A DNA stretch of 64,000 nucleotides from Lepiota brunneoincarnata (lineage: Eukaryota; Basidiomycota; Agaricomycetes; Agaricales; Agaricaceae): contig JAEBUN010000016.1 of the NCBI GenBank assembly GCA_023014365.1, positions 682,001 through 746,000 of the forward strand, read 5' to 3'. Each line of letters opens with the position of its first letter. The first letter of the stretch is position 1. Positions 1 to 11,400 of this stretch are shown here, one piece after another. Under the pieces are notes generated by a model that searched no databases, had not been told where the DNA came from, and saw only the letters and a program-made list of their open reading frames with translations. A program made the position numbers and the translations under genes.

Positions 1-2659
1 AAAGAGTGGTGGCATGGATGGAAGCTGCAAGCTGTTCATGAGTGAACACAGGCCAGAAGTTATGCAGGTTGACTGATGCATAGTCGCTATTCCCCCCTTT
101 AGGGTAGATGTCCCATCGTCTAGTTAGGGCATCAGGCTTGGTGCTGAGGCGGCTGGGTCGGAACTGGATGATGAGGTGGAATTGGGACAGGAACTTGGAC
201 CAACAAGCTTGGCAGCAAGTAAGGATTTTGGTGGTGCAGAAGTATTCGAGGTTTTTGTGGTTGGTGACTACATCAATAGTAAGGGGGGCACCTTCCAGGT
301 AGTGCCACCAGATGCAAAAAGCTTCGAATACCACCAGGAGTTCCTTGTCATGAGTGTCATAGTTAAGTTTGGCCATGTTAAAGGTGCAGGAATGGAATGC
401 AATGGGATGGACCTCCCCATCATCAGTGATGATAGAGAGGATAGCTGCAAGGGCGTAGTCAGAGGTGTTGGTCTTGACAATGATCTGAGCATTGGGGGCC
501 CAAGGAGTGAGGATGGGAGCAGATATGAATGCTTCCTTCAGAGAGTTAAAGGCTTCGCGACATTTGTCAGTGAAATTCCATTTCATGTCTTTGCGGGTGA
601 GGCGAGTGAGCAGAACAACGATGTTGGAGTAACCGTGAATGAAGTGACAGTAGAAGTTGGTGAAACCTAAGAAGGACTGGATGTCCTTGACTTTCTTGGG
701 TTCTGGCCACTCCTGGATGGTCCTGACCTTAGATTGGTCCATTCGGAGACTGTCGGGGGAAAGAATGTAGCCGAGGTATTCCACCATGTCAGAGTGGAAC
801 TGGCATTTGTTGGGGTGGGCATATAGACCATGTTGTCGGAGCTGCTTGAGGACCTCCTTGACTTGGACACGATGGATACTATGATTGTTGGAGTATATCA
901 GAATGTTGTCAAGGTAGATAGTAATGTAGACATCAAGCATGTCCTTGAATATATCGTTCATGAACTGCTGGAAGGTGGCAGGGGCGTTGGTGAGGCCAAA
1001 AGGCATGACCATCCATTCAAAGGAGCTGTAGCAGGTCCAAAAGGTGGTCTTCCATTCATTGCTGTCAGCAATGTGGACTAGATGGTAAGTGTGACGGAGG
1101 TTGATTTTGGTATATACGTGGGCTTTGCGAGGGGAGTCTAAGAGGTTGGAGATGAGTGGAAGGGGGTAGCGGTCCTTCTTGGTAATATGGTTGAGACCTC
1201 TAAAATCAACACATAAGTGGAGGGAGCCGTCCTTTTTCTTGACAAAGAGAACCAGGGCTCCATGAGGAGAAGTGGAAGGGCAAATGAAACCAATGGATAA
1301 ATGTTTGTCAATAAAATCACATTGAGGCTGATTTTGAAGTGTTGCTGGGCCACGCCTGTAAGGTACGTCAATGCAAAGTTGACCTTGGTGGTGGGGATAG
1401 TGAACTGGGCCAGGTTAGTATGGAAGTAGAGCTGACATTGGAAGAGGAAGGGTTTGAGTTTGGCAGGGTCAGAACCTGTAAAGATGTCAGGTTCGTGAGC
1501 TTTGGTACGGGGAGTTCAAGGAGGCTGTGGGGCTTGAGAGTTCCCATGGCTGTCCATTTGATTGGCTACGTGTTGGAAAACTCGGAGTATGAGTCTATCA
1601 TGGTTGTCTTGGTTGTTGCCAGGTGGGATGTTGTTGTTGTCACTGTTGTCTGATGGTTTGTTGTCGCCCAGGGGCCTGTCCCTGTTGTCAGGATAGTTGT
1701 CAGGATCACCAGGGTCGCTGGGATCAGGATTGGGGTCAGGGCTGTTGGGGGTCGGGAATAGTGAGGGTTGTATATCTTTGGAAAACCGGTCTGGAGTTGA
1801 GGGCGTGACCAGTTGTCAGCAAGAGCGAGAAGCCCTTGGGGAGTCAGGTTGCAGTTCCTTGGAAGGAGATTGTCAAATGATGCATTTGCTACAGCAAGCA
1901 GGTGGAGTTACCAGAGTGCAAGTACAGGTAACTGTTTGAGAGACCATGGTTAGAAAAATTCAGAGTGTGGTGGACAGGAGGAGTTTGAGTCTGATAATAC
2001 TGTTAGAGCCAGTGCAGATTGGGACCGAAGCAGAGGGTCAGAATGGTATCCTTGATATAAGGTAACTGGGGGACAGAGTGAAGTCAGTACATAGACTTCG
2101 GGACCAAGGCAGAGTACTTTGGGCGGGGGGTTGGACTTGCGGCCTCAGCTTATGTGCTGTGCCCTCCTACTGTCTGAGTCTGTATTTCAGGAGGTTGGGG
2201 CCAAAGCAGAGCAAGGCAGAGAGAGAGGAGGATATGGAACAGGGAGCTGGTCTGCTGCTCAATTCAATTATCAGACTGAGGAGTACAAGTCAAGTACCTA
2301 TGGTATATATACTACTGGTCTTATGAACTATGACTCATACTGACTATGGACAGAGCAAAGCGGAGACTGATATGGTTACAAACGGATTATGAATGGATTA
2401 TGAATGAAATGGAGACCGGTATAGGTATGGAGACTGATAACGTCTCTTGGTTATGGATGGAGAATGGAGAACTGAGAAGTAGCACCAAGGGTCAGGTGAC
2501 CATGGCATGTGTGGAGATGGTCACGTGATCAGGGCAATGGGTTATCGTTGGAGCAAGTCGGGGCCAAGTCGGAGGGCAGAGGGTTGTTATGTGGAGCGCA
2601 CATGGAGTCGAGAAGCCAAAGTATAATGGTTAAGCTCTGGGTTTGGCATGGATATGACA
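1..2659 (-). mobile_element. Internally deleted, decayed Ty3/Gypsy (G1 family) fragment
   Basis: Read on the minus strand, this is the left part of the G1 chromovirus whose young copy lies at 6287-14160. It holds the 5' LTR (2001-2659), the primer binding site, the gag start near 1947 and part of gag. It then jumps at about 1322 straight into reverse transcriptase; in the young copy these points lie about 1.8 kb apart (about 7.63 to 9.39 kb). The C-terminal half of gag with the zinc knuckle, and the protease, are therefore missing. The RT and RNase H frame contains many stops and shifts. The copy runs off the window at position 1, which matches young-copy position about 10711. CpG is nearly absent compared with the young copy. 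It is non-functional. Confidence 0.9.
2001..2659 (-). repeat. G1 LTR (5' LTR of the minus-strand fragment)
   Basis: A 659-bp LTR bounded by TG...CA and homologous to the 661-bp LTRs at 6287-6947 and 13500-14160. The self-primer ATTATCAGACT (plus strand) lies inside it at 2267-2277. Its complement AGTCTGATAAT is at 1988-1998, just outside the LTR, where the primer binding site belongs. The base after the LTR (2660) begins the MULE-USP pseudogene. The matching flank lies outside the window, so no target duplication can be confirmed. Confidence 0.9.
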
Positions 2660-5467
2660 GGTCCACAGTGTATACTTGGCAAGGGAGAAAGTACTTCATA
2701 CAGGAGGGTATTCATAATCATCCTCATCCTTCTGCTAACATCCATCTGGATGCTGATGAAGAGGCTAAATTTGATCAGATAGTCCTAGACAATCCAAAAA
2801 TGGGACCATCTGCTTTACAATTTGGTATCAGAAGCTTGAATGGACCTGGATAATCAGTCAATGTCATCTCACCTGCACTTCACAACCAAGGACAAGTAGC
2901 TTATGAATGAAATTGTATTATCAAGCAGCATACACCTCCAGACCCTTGCCCATTCTTCACTAGCTTGAAGGAATTTGCACAAGAGCACCCAAATTTCATC
3001 AAAACTTCATGATTTGGACTAAGAAATATCATATGCTTCCAGTCTCCCTTCATGGCTTCTCAGGCTCTCTACCAGAATGATGAATCTGATGAGGATATTG
3101 GTGGTGGAATGGTTGCTGATGCTGCTCATGGATTCTGGGCAGATAGTGGCTGGGCCCTAATGATGTCCTCTATCTATTCCACAGTCCTTCAAAAATGGAT
3201 TCCAATTCTGATGTCTTTCATGGATGGTGGCTCAGCCAAGTACTACAGGCTACATTTCCTCAGCACTTTCCAAACCATCATTGCCCAAGCCACTCTCCAC
3301 AAAATTCCTGTTCAAGATAAAATGTTTGCAATGGTATAGCTTCATCTTCATCAGATTATTTTAGAATCTAATATCCTGCAGGTTATGGACTTCAGTGATG
3401 CTCAAAGAGAAGGCTACATTGAAGCCTTTGTTGAAATCTGCTTAGCCAACCAAGATCCCCAGATAGGAGAAGAGCTTAGGCTAGCTGCAGAGAAAATAAT
3501 CCAAGGATGTGGCAGGCATTATAGATGAGGAGTTACCTGAGTATCAAGAATCAGTGGAGTTGTCCCTATTCACCAGAGGGAGGAGTTTGTTGCTGAAGCA
3601 CTCAAACTAACCAAAATCAAGTCCATGGAGGAGTTCCAGAAGACAGTAGAGTGGTTACTCACAGAGTTCCCTAGTGTTGCAGATTGGTTGTTATGGTGGC
3701 TTTGACATGGCAAGATGATATTTCCTGTCTTTGTGACAATGGACCTGGAGCTATGGCAGGTTCTACCAACAACTATCAATGCTCAAGAATCCCTACACTT
3801 CTAGCTCTATGCTGCAGCTGGCTGGAACCAACAATTCTTTGAGGGCATCCAATCACTTCACCATTGGGCCATTAGGTTTGAGGATAACTACAAGAGCAAA
3901 CAAAGTAAGTTCAAACTTGGTTAATAAGATTAATTGTTGACTTGTTCCAGTGGGGGTACCACTGCACTATGGCAAGGCTAACAAGTGGAAGAAGGATCAA
4001 GCTAAGCTTGATATACTTGGGATGTCACCTTCCAAATGTAAATCACAGCACCACAAATCCAAATCACCAAGCAAGAAATTTGTTAACAATAGCCATGCTC
4101 CCAATACAGCAAAAAAGCTTATACCCAAGAATTCTAGTAGCCCTTAGAAAAAAATCAAGACCATAGCAGCAATTGGGAATGTTTTGGGTTCAGCCTGCTA
4201 TCAGTGGAAAGAAAACTCCTGTTGGCTGGATACCTCTCTTCAGCTACTCTACATTTCAATTTCTACCACAATTCCTGAATTTGCAGAGGTTATCAGTACC
4301 ATGGATACCAACTCCCCAATATTCAAGATCTTTGACCACTTTTTACAATGGTCTCAATCCAATGGAGATTTTTCCTGGCTTTCAAATGAACAGGACTCAT
4401 TGTGACACCAACTCTGTTTACAAAAGATTATTCAGGAAGAGTTTGGTTTCCATTCTCTTTTTGTAAGTATCTACTAGCCCATCCTTCAATTCATGCTGAC
4501 ATATATGCAGGGATGGCTTTGGAAGGGACTTAAGATGGATGCTAGCCAAGGATGTTTCAAGGACTCCATCATTTCCCTTGCATACATTGCTCCTTTGACT
4601 GTGCAATTTTGTGCATGTAATGGTGACCAGTCTACTCAAGGAAGTCATCTGGAGCTCCATACTGCCCTTCTCTCTCAGACTGATATCCTCATCTCTGCTT
4701 GGGACCATGCCCACTTTGAAGGGAACCTAGTGAACTGGTTCAAACAATTCATGGCAATGGAACAAGAGTCTACAACTACTGGTGCTTCCTACTGGCAACA
4801 ATCTCAGGGAACTCTGCTCTACACTGGTGAACAGACTGATATTACCCATCTTGTGATCAGTCTGCCAATTGTTCTTGTAATTGAATTATCACCTGGGCAA
4901 AATGGGACTCAACTGGACTAGGATATCCCTAACCACCTGGAGCCACTTGGGCCAGGAGATGCAAAGAAGTTCAAGGTTGCCTATGACCTTGTAGGCTTTG
5001 GTTTGACAGATCCCATGCAAAATCATTTCATCACCCACTATAAGGACTGCTCTAATCCAGGTGTATACACCTATAATGATTTTGACAATGGTGGCAGAGT
5101 TAAACAGATGTCTAATTCCCAGCCAACAGCACCACTCACCAGTCTCCACTTTCCTCACAGTTATTCCCATCATGTCATTGTCTATAAACTCCATGGTGGA
5201 CGACAAGCTCAGGATTGCTTTTATCACCAGCACATTCAGCAATGTTCAAACTTGTTCAATTTTAAATTCTCAACACCTGAGATATCCCCAAAGTCAACTA
5301 TTTCTTATGATGGACCCCTGGTACCAATGCAGTCACAGCATCATTCATGGATGAGCAATCCCACATCTACAAAGACTGTTGAATATGTTCATCCTACTCT
5401 TGCACACATTCCTCCAACTCTACCTATTGAACCACTGGCAACTGCTGGAAGACTTGGTGAAGATATC
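2660..5467 (+). pseudogene. MULE-like transposase / USP-type peptidase fusion, pseudogene copy 1
   Basis: Consecutive fragments in changing frames give one recognisable protein. A GCM/FLYWCH-like zinc-binding end (GIHNHPHP, about 2709-2732) comes first. A MULE-type region follows (MVADAAHGFW about 3108; VMDFSDAQREGYIEAF about 3382; ESLHF about 3790). Then comes a ubiquitin-specific-protease-like domain with Cys box NSCWLDTSLQLLY (about 4213-4252), matching the USP pattern NTCYxNSxLQ. Its His-box region contains HFITHYKD...GVYTYNDFDNGG (about 5025-5096). Many in-frame stops, mostly TGA or TAA, make it dead. The 5' end is cut by the G1 LTR. The 3' end stops just before the PHD finger that the second copy (49899-55396) retains. 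Domain names rest on remembered family patterns of mushroom proteins. Whether the family still transposes or is domesticated is unknown. Confidence 0.7.
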
Positions 5468-5920
5468 ACTGTAAGACCCAGGGGGTCATAAAAAACAATC
5501 CCTGATTCTGACATAAGGGGGTGGTCAATTCCCACCATATATGGAAATATAAGTGTTGCAAATATTCATTGATAATGTAGCAATTTACACACCTTAGTAC
5601 ACTTAGTTATCACACTTAATGGAGAAATGTTGCTTCATTTAAGGTTGTGAGGGGTCGTAATTTGCTTCAAATTATTAAAGATTTACAACCTTTGTTCAGA
5701 AGGAAACTGAAGAAAATTCTACCCTTATTCCAAAGGAAATTATGACCTTTGTTCTAGAGTAAATCACAGCAATTAGTCAGTGGAAGAGACAACAATCTTG
5801 GCTGTCATTCTCAACAATGAAAGCTGCAGGAATTGAGTGTCCAGGTGGTCAGCTCCCTCAGGTATGAACATCAAAAATAGTTGTGATTGATAACCATTAC
5901 TGCAGTGATAAGCAACAATA
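5468..5920. other. AT-rich spacer without a recognisable gene
   Basis: Between the end of the MULE-USP homology and the TA target site of the Tc1 element. AT-rich, no open frame of note, no repeat recognised elsewhere in the window. Confidence 0.6.
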
Positions 5921-5922
5921 TA

Positions 5923-6132
5923 CAGTGACCCACAAAACCGTTCCAATGTTTTGTACTTTTGACTTAAAGTAGTAATAGCTCAGTAAATAAAATAGCCATA
6001 TTTGTGAATATATTTATAAACATAGCCAAATATGTCATATCTGACTCTGCAAAGTTGCATCATGTAATACTTCCAAATTAGGCAATTATGAATTTTGTAA
6101 TCATTTTAAGTCATTGGAACGGTTTTGTCAAT
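5923..6132 (+). repeat. Left terminal inverted repeat of the Tc1 element
   Basis: About 210 bp, the imperfect reverse complement of 15198-15407. The outer motif ACAAAACCGTTCCAATG (about 5932-5948) occurs again in inverted orientation at the inner edge (6112-6128). Each TIR therefore carries two copies of the presumed transposase site about 165 bp apart, facing each other. Confidence 0.9.
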
Positions 6133-6162
6133 GACATATTATACTAGGCTATCCTATTATTT

Positions 6163-6286
6163 CTAGTACTTAGAGTAGCCCCCCCTGGCTTTGAGTACAG
6201 CTGCTACTCTTCTAGGCATACTTTCAATTAACTTCTGACACTCAGAAGCTGGAATAGCATCCCACTCCTTTTCTACCCTCTGCCAC
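6163..6286 (-). pseudogene. Tc1 transposase, C-terminal part (separated by the Gypsy insertion)
   Basis: Minus-strand reading from 6286 to the TAG at 6163-6165 continues the transposase frame that stops at the Gypsy LTR at 14161. The target duplication GCCAC (6282-6286 and 14161-14165) is to be counted once. The segment encodes the basic C-terminal helix region typical of Tc1 transposases (motifs CQKLIESMPRR and LKARGGYSKY). Together with 14161-15058 the frame amounts to 1017 nt, a 338-residue protein of normal length with no internal stop. Confidence 0.9.
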
Positions 6287-6947
6287 TGTCATATCCACAC
6301 CAAACCTAGAGCTTAACCATTAGGCTTCGGCTTCTCGACTCCACGTGTGCTCCACACGACAACCCTATGCCCTCCGACTCGGCCCCGACTGGCTCCGACC
6401 GCAACCCTTCGCCCCGATCACGCGACCTACCTCTACACGTGCCACGACCACCTGACCCTCGGTGCTCCCATTGTCCAGTTCTCCATTCTCCGTCCGTAAT
6501 CAGAATACGTTACCAGTCTCCATACCCGTACCGGTCTCCATTCCATTCGAAATTATTCGTAATCCGCTTGTAACCATATGGGTCTCCGCTTCGCTCCGCA
6601 CGTAGTCAGTACGAGTCATCATTCGTCGAGCTAGTAGTATATATACCGTAGGCACTTGGCTTGTACTCCTCAGTCTGATAATCGAATCGAGCAGCGGACC
6701 AGTCCCCTGTTCCCTATCCTCCTCTCTCTCTGCCTCGCTCCGCTTCGGCCCCGACTTCCTGAAATACGGACTCGGACAGTAGGAGGGCACAGCACATAAG
6801 CTGAGGCCGCAAGTCCACTCTCCGCCCGAAGTACTCCGCCTCGGTCCCGCCGTCTATGTACTGACGTCGTCCCGTCCCCCTGTTACCTTATACCAAGGAT
6901 ACCACCCCGACCCTCCGCTTCGGTTCCGACCTGCACCGGCTCTAACA
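6287..6947 (+). repeat. 5' LTR of the young G1 element
   Basis: Begins TGTCATATCC and ends CTCTAACA. Compare 13500-14160. It contains the TATA box at 6638-6645 and the presumed transcript start at about 6672. Short open frames inside it are chance ORFs repeated in both LTRs. Confidence 0.97.
6638..6682 (+). promoter_or_regulatory. LTR TATA box and presumed transcription start / self-primer
   Basis: TATATATA at 6638-6645 is followed 34 nt later by AGTCTGATAAT (6672-6682). These 11 bases are the exact complement of the segment just downstream of the LTR (6950-6960). In Tf1 the first 11 nt of the mRNA prime reverse transcription, and TATA-to-start spacing of about 30 nt is standard, so I infer the RNA starts at or next to 6672. 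Confidence 0.75.
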
Positions 6948-6949
6948 GT

Positions 6950-6960
6950 ATTATCAGACT
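6950..6960 (+). other. Primer binding site for self-priming
   Basis: ATTATCAGACT, two bases after the LTR end, complementary over 11 nt to 6672-6682 in the LTR. It does not begin with TGG as a tRNA-primed site would. The same pair is kept in the minus-strand fragment (1988-1998 with 2267-2277) and in the old copy at 19796-35630. Confidence 0.8.
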
Positions 6961-7000
6961 CAAACTCCTCCTGTCCACCACACTCTGAATTTTTCTAACC

Positions 7001-8407
7001 ATGGTCTCTCGAACAGTTACCCGTACTCGCACTCTGGTAACTCCAGCCGCTCGCCGTAGCAAACGCATCACTCGACAACCTCCTTCCGAGGAACTGCAAC
7101 CCGACTCCCCGAGGGCTTCTCGCTCTCACCAACAATCGATCGCACCCTCGACCCCAGACCGTTTCTCTGAAGATATACAACCTTCAGTATTCCGGACTCC
7201 CGACGGCCCCGATGACGGCCCCGACCCCAATCCTGATCCCAGCGACCCTGGTGATCCCGACGACTACCCTGACAATGGGGACGGGCCCCCGGGCGACGAC
7301 GAACCATCAGACAATGGCGACAACAACAACAACATCCCACCTGGCAACACCCGAGACGACCATGATAGACTCATACTCCGAGTTTTCCAACGCATAGCCG
7401 ACCAAATGGACGGCCGTGGGAACTCTCAAGCCCCACAGCCTCCTCGATCTCCCCGTACCAAAGCTCGCGAACCTGACATCTTTACAGGTTCCGACCCCGC
7501 CAAACTCAAACCCTTCCTCTTCCAATGTCGGCTCTATTTCCGTACTAACCCGGCCCAGTTCGCTATCCCCGCCACCAAGGTCAACTTCGCGTTAACGTAC
7601 CTTACCGGCGTGGCCCAGCAACACTTCGAAATCGGCCTCGACGAGGCTGACAACCACGGAATAATGCACGATTGGATCGAGGACTGGGATCAGTTCACCC
7701 TGGAACTGCAGACCAATTTCGGTCCCGCGGATCCGACCGGAGAAGCTGCTGAGCAGCTTGACTCCCTCCGAATGCGCTATGACGAAAAGATCGCCGTCTA
7801 CAACGTCGACTTTCTCCGTCTGGCCGGCCAACTCCGCTGGGGTGATGAGGTATTCTGTCACCGCTACTACAAAGGCCTCCCCGACCGCATCCAGGACATT
7901 CTGTCCAATCGGCCCGACGGCAAGCCCGACACCTTCATCGAAATGCGAGCAGCAGCGATGAAGATCGATGCTCGCTACTGGGAACGCCAACGCGAGAAGG
8001 CCCGCGCCAAAGCCGCTTCGGACCCGACCGCCTCTAGGAAACCTGGAGGCAACCCATCCCCTTCCACCGCGACAAACCATCAACCTGCCGCCAAGCCTGC
8101 CAACAGTAACAACAAAGGCAGCACCCCCAGTAATAACATCTTCAAGGGCAATCCGCCCAACCCATCCGCCGGTCAGAAATCGGCCCCGCCAAGGTCCGAC
8201 CTTACTAGTAAACTTGGTAAGGACGGTAAATTAACCCCCGAGGAACGTCAACGACGTTTCGACAATAACCTCTGCCTTGTCTGCGCAGATCCCAATCACA
8301 GGGCTGCCAACTGCGACAAGAAGAAATTCCCTGACGCCAAGGCTAAAGGCCGACAGGCTCAGATTCCCGAGACAGACGCGCCGGCTCTCCCGAGCTCGGA
8401 AAAATAG
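7001..8407 (+). CDS. gag: Gag structural protein of the G1 chromovirus
   Basis: 468 residues from the ATG in ACCATGG. The N-terminal 130 residues are basic and then rich in Asp, Pro and Asn (low complexity, about 65-115). The central domain (about 150-330) is the capsid-like part, with TKVNFALTYLTGVAQQHF and YKGLPDRIQDIL typical of Gypsy Gag. A single CCHC knuckle CLVCADPNHRAANC (CX2CX4HX4C) is at residues 425-438 and would bind the genomic RNA. It forms cytoplasmic virus-like particles. The frame ends TCGGAAAAATAG, and pol lies in the -1 frame and overlaps it. The frame is intact. Confidence 0.95.
   Translation: MVSRTVTRTRTLVTPAARRSKRITRQPPSEELQPDSPRASRSHQQSIAPSTPDRFSEDIQPSVFRTPDGPDDGPDPNPDPSDPGDPDDYPDNGDGPPGDDEPSDNGDNNNNIPPGNTRDDHDRLILRVFQRIADQMDGRGNSQAPQPPRSPRTKAREPDIFTGSDPAKLKPFLFQCRLYFRTNPAQFAIPATKVNFALTYLTGVAQQHFEIGLDEADNHGIMHDWIEDWDQFTLELQTNFGPADPTGEAAEQLDSLRMRYDEKIAVYNVDFLRLAGQLRWGDEVFCHRYYKGLPDRIQDILSNRPDGKPDTFIEMRAAAMKIDARYWERQREKARAKAASDPTASRKPGGNPSPSTATNHQPAAKPANSNNKGSTPSNNIFKGNPPNPSAGQKSAPPRSDLTSKLGKDGKLTPEERQRRFDNNLCLVCADPNHRAANCDKKKFPDAKAKGRQAQIPETDAPALPSSEK
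8347..8407 (+). promoter_or_regulatory. gag/pol overlap, candidate -1 frameshift region
   Basis: The pol frame opens after a TAA at 8344-8346 and gag stops at 8405-8407. The A-run in GGAAAAATAG just before the gag stop is kept in the old copy (about 21898-21907). A perfect X XXY YYZ heptamer is not present, so the exact slip site is uncertain. Confidence 0.5.
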
Positions 8408-11400
8408 TCGGCGGTCCTCAGGCCTCTGCACAGACTGAGGATCGCATTGAACTCTGCTGTGCTCCAGAGAGTTTCCGTCTCAATGCGTCCGCTCTTTCCG
8501 ATCCAAACTCTCTTCATATTACATTAACTTCTCCTTTAGTTACTTTGTTACCCTCTGTTTCCGCTCCTGTACTCTCCGCTTCGGACCCGCTTTCTACAAC
8601 GGACAATGTAGTTAGTTCTGACTTTTCTTCTTCTTTTTCTCCTTTCAAAGCTCTTGTTGATAGTGGTTCTACTCACTGTTTTGTGGACTCTTCTTTCGTT
8701 CGTTCTCATAGTATTCCAACCTCGTCCATCCCGGCTATTGAACTTCGGTTATTTGATGGGACCTCAAACGCCTACATTACGGAACTTGCGCAACTGCCTG
8801 TATCCTTCCCCTCCGGTGAATCTATCATTTTGGACACTTATGTCACCCAGCTCGACTCTTCCTGTTCTGTGGTCTTAGGACACAACTGGCTCACCCGCTA
8901 CAATCCGTTGATTGACTGGGCTTTGGGCAGTATTACTTTCCGGCCATCCCTACTCGAGAATCCTGCTTCCGTCTCTACCTGCGTCGCACCCGCATCGGCT
9001 CCGCCTATGGCCGCCCCTGACTCTCCTGACCTAGGTTCACCACCCCTGTCCGGGACCTCGTCCCAATCTGTCCCCCTTGCGAAACCGCACATCTCCTTGA
9101 TAAACGCTCCTGCCTTTATCCGCGCTGCCAAGCTCCCTGGCTCCCAACAATTCCGAATCAATCTTTCCGCCGCCTCCGCATCGGCCGCGTCCTCTTCTGT
9201 CTCCGAGGAACCGCCTGACCTCTCGTCTATCCCCGAGGAATACCACGAGTTCGCTGACGTTTTCAGTAAATCGCGTGCTGACACACTTGCTCCACACCGC
9301 CCTTACGACCTCCAGATTAACCTAGAGGATGGCGGTCAGCCTCCGGTCGGTACCATTTACTCCCTTTCACAATCGGAGCTTGGAGCTCTACGTGATTTTA
9401 TTGACGAACATTTATCTATTGGTTTCATCTGCCCCTCCACTTCCCCTCATGGAGCCCCGGTCCTCTTCGTCAAGAAAAAGGACGGCTCCCTCCGCTTATG
9501 CGTTGATTTTAGAGGTCTCAACCGTATCACCAAGAAGGACCGCTATCCCCTTCCGCTCATCTCCGACCTCTTAGACTCCCCTCGCAAAGCCCGCGTATAT
9601 ACCAAGATCGACCTCCGCCACGCCTACCATCTTGTCCGCATTGCTGACGGCGACGAATGGAAGACCGCCTTTCGGACCCGCTACGGCTCCTTCGAATGGA
9701 TGGTTATGCCTTTCGGCCTCACCAATGCCCCCGCCACCTTCCAGCGGTTCATGAACGATATATTCAAGGACATGCTCGACGTCTGCGTTACTATCTACCT
9801 TGACGACATTCTGATATACTCCGACAACCATAGTATCCATCGTGACCAAGTCAAGGAGGTCCTCAAGCGGCTCCGCCAACACGGTCTATACGCCCGCCCT
9901 GACAAATGCCAGTTCCACTCTGACACAGTGGAATATCTCGGCTACATTCTCTCCCCCGACGGCCTCCGAATGGACCAGTCTAAAGTCAAGACCATCCAGG
10001 AGTGGCCTGAGCCTAAGAAAGTCAAGGACATCCAGTCCTTCTTAGGCTTTGCCAATTTCTACCGTCGCTTCATTCACGGATACTCCGACATCGTCGTTCC
10101 GCTCACTCGCCTCACCCGCAAAGACGTGAAGTGGAATTTTACTGATGAGTGTCGCGAGGCCTTTAACTCCCTGAAGGAAGCATTTATCTCCGCCCCCGTC
10201 CTCACTCCTTGGGTCCCCGACGCTCAGATCATTGTCGAGACCGACGCCTCCGACTACGCCCTTGCGGCAATCCTCTCTATCGTCACCGACGATGGGGAGG
10301 TCCATCCCGTTGCATTCCATTCCCGCACCTTTAACACGGCCGAACTCAACTATGACACTCACGACAAGGAACTCCTGGCGATATTTGAAGCCTTTCGCAT
10401 CTGGCGGCACTATCTCGAAGGTGCCCCCCTTGCTATTGATGTGGTCACTGACCACAAGAACCTCGAATACTTCTGCACCACCAAGATCCTGACTCGCCGC
10501 CAAGCTCGTTGGTCCGAGTTCCTATCCCAATTCCACCTCGTCATCCGTTTCCGACCCGGCCGCCTCGGCACCAAGCCTGACGCCCTAACTAGACGATGGG
10601 ACGTCTACCCTAAAGGGGGGAATAGCGACTATGCATCAGTCAACCCGCACAACTTCCGGCCTGTGTTCACTCACGAACAGCTCGCGGCCTCTGTCCGTGC
10701 CACCACTCTTTACGCCCCTTCCCTTCGCGCAGCTGTAGTCATGGACCTCGATCAGCTACACCGCGATATTCTCGCCGCCCTACCAGCGGATCCGACCGCT
10801 TCCGCCCATCTTGCCAGCCCAGAAGGTCATTGGTCAGTTAATGATAAAGGTTTCCTCCTCTTAGACGACAGAATCTACGTCCCTGACACCGACAATCTCC
10901 GACTTCGGGTCCTCCAGTACAAGCATGATCACGTCCTAGCCGGCCACTTCGGTCAGAATAAAACGCTGGAACTCATCCGGCGCGAATACACCTGGCCTAG
11001 CGTCCGCACCTTCGTCAAGGATTTCTGTAAGTCTTGCGTCACCTGTATGAGGTCTAAACCCCAGCGCCATCGCCCCTACGGTCTCCTTAAGCAACTCCCC
11101 ATCCCCGAACGCCCTTGGAATTCAATCTCCATGGACTTCATCGAAAAACTTCCCGCCTCCTCCGGCTATGACGCCATCCTGGTAATCATTGACAGACTCA
11201 CCAAGCAATCCCTCTTCATCCCGACTTATGATACCGTCACCTCCTCCGACCTCGCCCGCCTATTCGTCCTCCACGTCTTCTCCAAGCACGGCGTACCCGA
11301 ACATGTTACCTCCGACCGCGGCTCCGAATTCGTCTCCCACTTCTTCCGCTCATTGGGACAAGCCCTTGACATGAAGCTACATTTCACCTCGGGCTACCAT

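Noticed and set aside
6367..6790. Short frames in the G1 LTR, repeated at 13580-14003
   Set aside because: Identical because the LTRs are identical. They overlap the promoter and show no codon signal.
7068..7525. Minus-strand frames opposite gag (also 7592-8083, 8898-9297, 9571-9882, 10042-10503)
   Set aside because: They mirror the gag/pol codon pattern on the opposite strand, have no domain, and occur at the same places in every G1 copy. The real antisense gene lies only between pol and the 3' LTR.
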